In this document: positions 1 to 6,000 of the stretch, one piece after another
How positions within the stretch are numbered: the stretch's first letter is position 1
How the letters are laid out: each line of letters starts with the position of its first letter
From: UBA1402 sp964488495
GTDB taxonomy: Bacteria > Bacteroidota > Bacteroidia > Bacteroidales > UBA1402
Length of the DNA: 7,674 bases
Assembly: GCA_964488495.1 (NCBI GenBank)
Contig: CAZAUQ010000070.1
Coordinates: 1 to 7,674 of the forward strand
Direction: 5' to 3'
Notes under the pieces: generated by a model
What the model was told of the DNA's origin: nothing
Database searches by the model: none
The model's input: the letters and a program-made list of their open reading frames with translations, nothing else
Translations under genes and position numbers: made by a program

Positions 1-15
1 TTTTATTGATTGGAT

Positions 16-21
16 GGTGAG
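16..21 (+). promoter_or_regulatory. Weak Shine-Dalgarno-like GGTGAG ahead of the ATG at 26
   Basis: GGTGAG lies four bases before the ATG at 26. It is a poor match to a ribosome binding site and the spacing is short, but Bacteroidota often initiate without a strong Shine-Dalgarno sequence. A second in-frame ATG at 14 would add MVSN in front of MKSLVIKI. The start at 26 is preferred because it gives a compact signal peptide with a Lys at position 2 and because nothing purine-rich precedes position 14. The frame is also open back to base 2, so an upstream start cannot be formally excluded. No promoter can be judged from 25 bases. Confidence 0.25.
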
Positions 22-25
22 CAAT

Positions 26-97
26 ATGAAATCTTTGGTTATTAAAATTCTTGTAGTTACACTGTGTGTGTTGCTTTATTCCGGCAGGGTTCAGGCT
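26..97 (+). other. Sec signal peptide (residues 1-24)
   Basis: Residues 1-24 have Lys at 2 and 7, a hydrophobic core at about 8-17 and a V-Q-A motif at 22-24 that fits signal peptidase I cleavage before Val25. The Cys at 14 sits inside the hydrophobic core without a lipobox ending in Gly/Ala/Ser-Cys, so lipoprotein processing is unlikely. Sec export to the periplasm is the expected first step for a T9SS cargo. Confidence 0.88.
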
Positions 98-3000
98 GTA
101 GTCTATTATCTGACATCGACCGGAGCCGGTAACGCACAAATTGCAGCCAACTGGAACACCCTTCCCGACGGCAGCGGCACAGCGGCAAGCAGTTTTAATA
201 CTTCGGGAGATGAATTTATTGTTCCTCAGAATATTTATGGTGTAGTTTCGGACAATTGGACAATAAATCAGTCTGCGAATTCTTCCATACGATTAATTAT
301 TCATGGTTCTTTAAGTATTTCGACTACAAAAACCATCACACTCTACAAACAAAATTCAGGTTATACCGAAATGTTGGTCTATGGTAGTCTGATTTTCCAG
401 GACAGCGCAACAAATCAGTTGCAGGGACATACCCAGGGAAATGCGAGGAAAGACCAAATCAGATTTAACCTCTTGCCGGGCTCTTTTACAAAAACAATTA
501 ATACAAGTGGCATAATAGGGACCTCGACAACGGTATCCATCAATACAACAAATTTGACAATAGATGTTGCTGAATCAGCCAATTTTGAATTCAATGCAAA
601 TTCAAATCAAAGTCTGAGCGGTTTACCTACAATAGTTAACGATCTTATACTTTCGGGTAGTGGAACTAAAACACTTGCTTCCGCTGTCACCGTCAACGGG
701 TATTTGTCACTAAGAGAGGCAGCACTTTACTCCAACGGAGGTTATACCCTAAGTTTTGGGCCTGCCTCCACGCTGGAATACAAAAATACCGGAAACAGAA
801 CCACAGGAGCCGAATTCCCGGCCACTTTTGGAGGAACCGGCGGTGTGGTCATCGATCCGGGCAGTGGATATACCGTCAGCCTGTCGGGCAACAAAACAGC
901 TCTCAAAAACATTTACATTCAATCGGGTACCTTTGATTTGCAAAGCTCTACGCTTAATCGTGCTACCAGCGGGGGAACTTTATCCATCTCCGCCGGAGCT
1001 TCTTTGCGAATAGGCGGAACCAATTCCATTTCTGCCAATTATTCTGTCCCCATACTCGATTGTACGAGCAACATAGAATACTATGGCAGTGACCAGACAG
1101 TCAGAGGCATTAACTATGGAAATCTGCTGCTGTCGGGCAGTGGTACTAAAACAATGCAGCTTGGAACTACTTCCATTTGCAATAATTTCAACATTACAGG
1201 AACCGCCAGAGCTGTTGCAGCAACCAACCTCAGCATTGGAGGAAATGTTTTCGTTGATACCGGAGCCGAACTGGAAGCCGGCAGCCACACCCTGAATGTG
1301 GCAGGTAGCTTTCAGTCCCTGGGTCTGTTCGATTATGGACTTTCCACGGTTAATTTCAATGGAGGCAGTCCGGTCGAAATTTACTCCGGAAGTTTTTACA
1401 ACCTGATATTTAGTGGTTACGGAGCCAAATTAGCTATAGGTAGTCTGGACATCAAGGGCGATCTGACGATCAATTCCAATTTCAATGCCGGTAACTTCAG
1501 CCACTCTGTTGAAGGCGATTTTATCAACAACAGCAGTTTTGATGCTGCGGGCAGTACAATTGAGTTGAAAGGTACTGAGATGCAAACCATTGGCGGTATC
1601 TCTTCCACAACATTCAACAATCTTAGCCTCAACAATAACCAGGATTTTGTACTGGCTACATCGTCGGTTGTAAGCGGAACGCTCAACCTGACCAGCGGCC
1701 AGTTGAGTTTGGGAAACAACAACCTCACGGTTTCGGCTATTTCGGGAGGAAGCACATCGAGCTATATCAAAACCAATGGCCTGGGTGTATTGAAACGAAG
1801 CATTATAGGAGGCGGGAGCGAAGTGATGTTTCCTGTGGGAAATTCCGGCTTCAATCCAATCAGCATTGCAAATACAACTTCGGCCGATAATGATTCCTAT
1901 TTTGTGCGAGTCGTAGACGAAATACCTTCGCTGGCCAATGATGATACAAAAACCAGATACCGTAAATGGCATATTACAGAATTTGTACCCGGTGGTTCCG
2001 CTTTGACGGTTCGTCTTACTTACGATCCTTCATCCCTGGCCGGTGAAAATTTCGATCCTGCCACTTCGCCGGTAATCGGATATTTTACCGGCAGTAAATG
2101 GTGGGCAGCCATGCCCGCCACTGTCAGCGGCAACACCTTCAGTTCCGCTGTAGGAGCCTTTGTTTCTGAGGATATGACCGGAGACGACGATTATTTTTGT
2201 ATAGGCAGCGGAGATGCCTTTAGCGCTTCAAAATTGGCCATAATTGCCCTGAGTCCTGCCAGCCCCTTTGCGAATCAGGCCAATGTGTCCATTGTTGTCG
2301 AAACTCAAAACAGCCAGAACATTCCAGTTAATCTCGGCTTGCTCACGAGCTATAGCTTAACGGCCATCAATACTTCGTTTTCGGGTAGCCCGACAGGCAG
2401 TATACCTGCCGATGTATCGCGCGACACCCTGAGTAACCTGGCTTTTACTACAGCCACGGCCACGGCCAGTGTGCAGGCCGACCGTACCACCGGCGAAAAC
2501 CTGTCTTCGGCAAGCAGCAACACTTTCGAAGTGATAGGGGGCACCTTATTCAAGCCCTATACCAACCTGAGCAACTGGACCGATGCTATCTGGCTTTCCA
2601 GTAGTGACGGAGGAGTAAGCTGGACCAGTGTCCCTATCCAAAAAACAAGTTTTTCTGCTTCAGATGCTATTATTATCCCCAATGGACATATACTCAATGC
2701 CAACACGACGGCCTCTTTTTACAATCTTAGCATTGAGTCCGGAGCTGAATTGACTATAGCTACATCAGGAGCCCTGACTCTTAACCACTCAGGGAGCGAA
2801 GACGGTTTCATAGTCCATGGTACTTTACGCAATTCGGGCGGAACTTTTACCAATACCAACAATTTGTATCCTGTTTTGGTACAAGGAGGTACTTATATCC
2901 ATGACAAAGTCGGAGGTGACATACCCATTATAAACTGGAGCAGTCTGGGGTCAGCATTGTCCACCTGTCGTATCGAAGAAATACCCGGTCAGGGATTTAA

Positions 3001-6000
3001 CCAGACTTTTCAACAACTGGAGTTTGCCCACACAGGAAGCCTGAGCATCGACGGCGATGTGACAGTGACGAACCGGCTTAGTCTGAGCAACGGCATAGTA
3101 CAAACCGGTAGCAGTTACAAAATTGTGCTGGCTGCGCAGGCAACTGCCTCCAGTTCCAACAACGCCCGTGTTCAGGGAAACATAAGGGCCTATGTCCCAA
3201 ATACCACAGAACCAACACTGCTTTTCCCGCTTGGAGATGCAAGCGTTTACAGCCCGTTGACAATTAGTTTCGAGGGCACAACTGCCGGTTCGGGTTATCT
3301 TGATGTAAATACTCTTGCCGGGGCCCCGCCTTTTGCTTCAGGCTTGAGTCAGAGCAAATATATCAATCGACAATGGATAATTTCGGCATCCGGTGTTGAG
3401 GGTTTTGCCTCCTATAGTGCTACTTTTGGTTACGGCGACGAAGATAAAACAGGTAATCCCGATTACACGGCCTTAGTTGTACGTCGGCTAAATACTACAA
3501 GCAACACCTGGTCGGTAACCAACACCGCCAGCCTGCAGGCCAATTCAACCCAATGCAGCGATGTGACTGAATTTGGCTCCTTTGCCATAGGAGAGAATGA
3601 CTGCAGCGAAGACAAGGCTTTTTGGCTGGGTAGCATCAGTTCTGACTGGCATACAGGGGGAAACTGGTGTAGCGGTTCAATCCCCGGTGCTTTGAAAAAT
3701 GTCTTCATACCTGCCGGAACTATTAATCAACCTATTATAAGCACCACAGCCAACGCAGCCACCTGCAGGGATATCACCATCGAAGACGGAGCCAGTTTGA
3801 CTTTGAATGCGTCCAATGTAATTCAGGTCAAAGGCGATTGGATACTGCAAGGCGATTTTATCCCCAACGAGGGCAGCGTTACGCTGAACGGAAGCAGCCC
3901 TCAGGAAATCTATGGTGAAACTACTTTTTACAATCTGACCATCAACAACCCAGCTGGTGTTGCAGCAAAAAACAATTTGACAGTCAGTTCTATTCTCGAT
4001 TTGCAAAGCAGCAATCCATCTATCAGCAAGGGTACGCTGGATATGGGCGAATACGTGTTGACGATGAGTTCTTCAGCCTTTACTTCTGGAACGGGCGACG
4101 TGAGTGGTTTCATTTACCGCGACAATTTTATTCTGGATCGCGAATACAGCTTTGGACATAAATATACCCGCTTCTTTTTTGAAGACATCAGCGGACAAGA
4201 TCTACCAGCAACTATGATGGTCAAAGTCGCTCTGGGTGCGGCACCCGACTGGAGCTCTTATGCGGGAGACGGTATGGTAAATGCCGTCAGAAGGCTCTAC
4301 GAAATCACTGTCACCGGTAGCAGTAGTTTTATACCAAGCATAAAAGTTCATTACAAAGACAATGAATATGTGGCAGGTCTGAATGAATCCAATTTATACC
4401 TCTGGACTTTGAATAATGCTGTGGTAGATGAATTGGGAAAGGATGCCATAGATGTAATCAACAATTATTTGCTGATCGAAAACAAAGATTATGGAAGCGT
4501 CAGTACTTTTTATCTGACAGTCGCTCCTAAACAAGCCGAATTGCTCACTTGGAGCGGGGGTTCCAGAAACGATAAAACCAACTGGAACAATCCTGCAAAC
4601 TGGACTCCAAACTCCACTCCGTCTGCTGAATATCGGGTTTTAATCCCTCCAACCTCTTCTGATCCTGTTTTGCCTCCCGGTGCTTCCTGTGTTTCCCTGG
4701 AGATTGCTTCCGGCGGAGTTTTAAACTCAGCAACCAACGCATCTCTCACTCTTTATGGCAATTGGATAAATCTGGCCGGTGTTTCCGGATTTAGTACAGG
4801 AAACAGTCTTATTACCTTCAATGCCAACGCCAGCATTCAGGGCAACACCGATTTTTACAGCATAGTGGTAAGCGATGGAGCACAAATTACTCCGGCTCTG
4901 AATGCAAACATCGGAATTAGTGGAACATTGAGCCTTTCTTCCAGCGGAATGTTAAATGCTGATCAGCAAGCAAATACCATTACATTTAACGGTACTGATC
5001 AATATTTACCCAACGCGGCCGGCAGTTTGATGGAGTTTTGGAACCTGACCGTCAGCGGAACAGGTACAAAATATTTTCCGGCAGCAATAAGTATAGCCGG
5101 TAATTTGACCAACAACGGCATTATTAATACCAGTCTCTATAAAACAAGCCTTACTTTCAATGGTACCACAGCTCAAACCATAGGCGGTACAGCTTCTACA
5201 GCCTTTAACCATCTGAAAATAAACAACGGCAGTGGAGGTAGTGTCAATCTGGCTATTGCTGCCACAGCCGATAGCCTGAGCCTGATTTCGGGTGTTTTGA
5301 CTACCACTACCACCAATATTCTTAGCATTACGAGTACTTATGCCGGTTCAGTTTCGGGCGGTTCGACTACATCCTATGTGAACGGTCCGCTCAAACGAAC
5401 TTTGCCCGAAAGCTTAAGTACCGGATCCAGTTACCATTTTCCCCTTGGCAAGGGAGGTCTTTACCTGCCCTTTGAGCTGGTAAATCCAACCACCGGTACA
5501 GGCCTGGTCAGCGCTCAGGCAGAAGCCTTCGCTGCCAACAGCGGAGGAACAGCCGATTATTTAACCCTGGAATCGATCAGTCAAAACGAATACTGGAGTC
5601 TTAGCACTGCGGGCAATTTTACCAACAGTGCTGTTTCTTTGTCCCGCCCCACGGCCATAAGTCCGCTCAACGCCATTGGAGGCTGTACCAGCCAGGGAGG
5701 AGTTTACAGCAATCTGAACGGTACGGTTCAAACCAATTCGGTTCTGAACTCAGACCAGATAGGCAGCTATCGCTATTTTGTGCTGGCCAGAAAATTTACC
5801 GAAATCACCTGGGACGGCTCCAGTTCAAACTCCTGGTTTACTGCAGCCAACTGGACTCCTCCGGTGGTGCCGGGAGTCAGCAGCGAAATAATCATACCAA
5901 ATGTGGCTACTCTTCCGGTCATAGCCGGCAGCAGTCCGGCCAACGACCTGAGCCTGGCGGGCAGTCTGAATATACAAGACAACGCCAGTCTGAGCCTGCA

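Larger units (their letters stand above)
98..1750 (+). other. Module 1, opening and long beta-strand repeat array (residues 25-575)
   Basis: The mature protein opens with 'AANWNTLPDGSG' (Trp43) and 'GDEFIVPQN', a start I recognise as common in very large Bacteroidota surface proteins. About 500 residues of short beta-strand repeats follow. They include two nearly identical LSGSGTKT turns (209-216 and 369-376), 'IQSGTFDLQSSTL' near 300, 'LSISAGASLRIGGT' near 325-340, and repeated 'G.F.N.G.F' strands. The strand-turn periodicity and the runs of Ser, Asn and Gly suggest a right-handed beta-helix or an elongated beta-solenoid, but this fold is inferred from pattern alone. The 5' part of this stretch is clearly more AT-rich than the rest of the gene. 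Confidence 0.6.
4529..5794 (+). other. Module 4 (residues 1502-1923), closest relative of module 1
   Basis: The opening contains Trp1509, 'SGGSRNDKTNW' and 'NNPANWTP' (Trp1526), then 'VLIPP'. The repeat array carries three F.G/F.A units (1597, 1653 and 1710) and an 'LTVSGTGTKY' turn (1674-1683). The closing block has 'YVNGPLKR' (1784-1791), FPLG (1805-1808), 'YLPFEL', 'NEYWSLS', and a final 'YFVLA' (1917-1921). The run from QTIGG through 'SGGSTTSY' to 'LKR' parallels residues 520-591 of module 1 nearly step for step, which indicates an internal duplication followed by divergence. Confidence 0.65.

Noticed and set aside
26..97. Lipoprotein signal (Cys at residue 14)
   Set aside because: The Cys is in the middle of the hydrophobic core and is not preceded by a lipobox. 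A signal peptidase I site at residues 22-24 fits better.
648..1153. Near-identical DNA for LSGSGTKT in two places as a possible mobile or CRISPR-like repeat
   Set aside because: Similarity is at the protein level with synonymous codon differences, only two close copies occur, and both are in frame. It is a coding repeat.
756..1295. Two short plus-strand frames (756-1013 and 1083-1295)
   Set aside because: Both are in a different phase from the giant gene and inside it. The main frame shows clear repeat conservation across the same bases.
1430..1972. 180-codon minus-strand frame
   Set aside because: It is antisense to the module 1 array and closing block 1, has no recognisable motif or plausible ribosome binding context, and overlaps another minus-strand frame in a different phase.
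2453..2467. GCC-ACG short tandem as a possible phase-variable repeat
   Set aside because: There are only two and a half copies of a six-base unit, which stays in frame and encodes Ala-Thr inside an Ig-like domain. This is too short to suggest slippage control.
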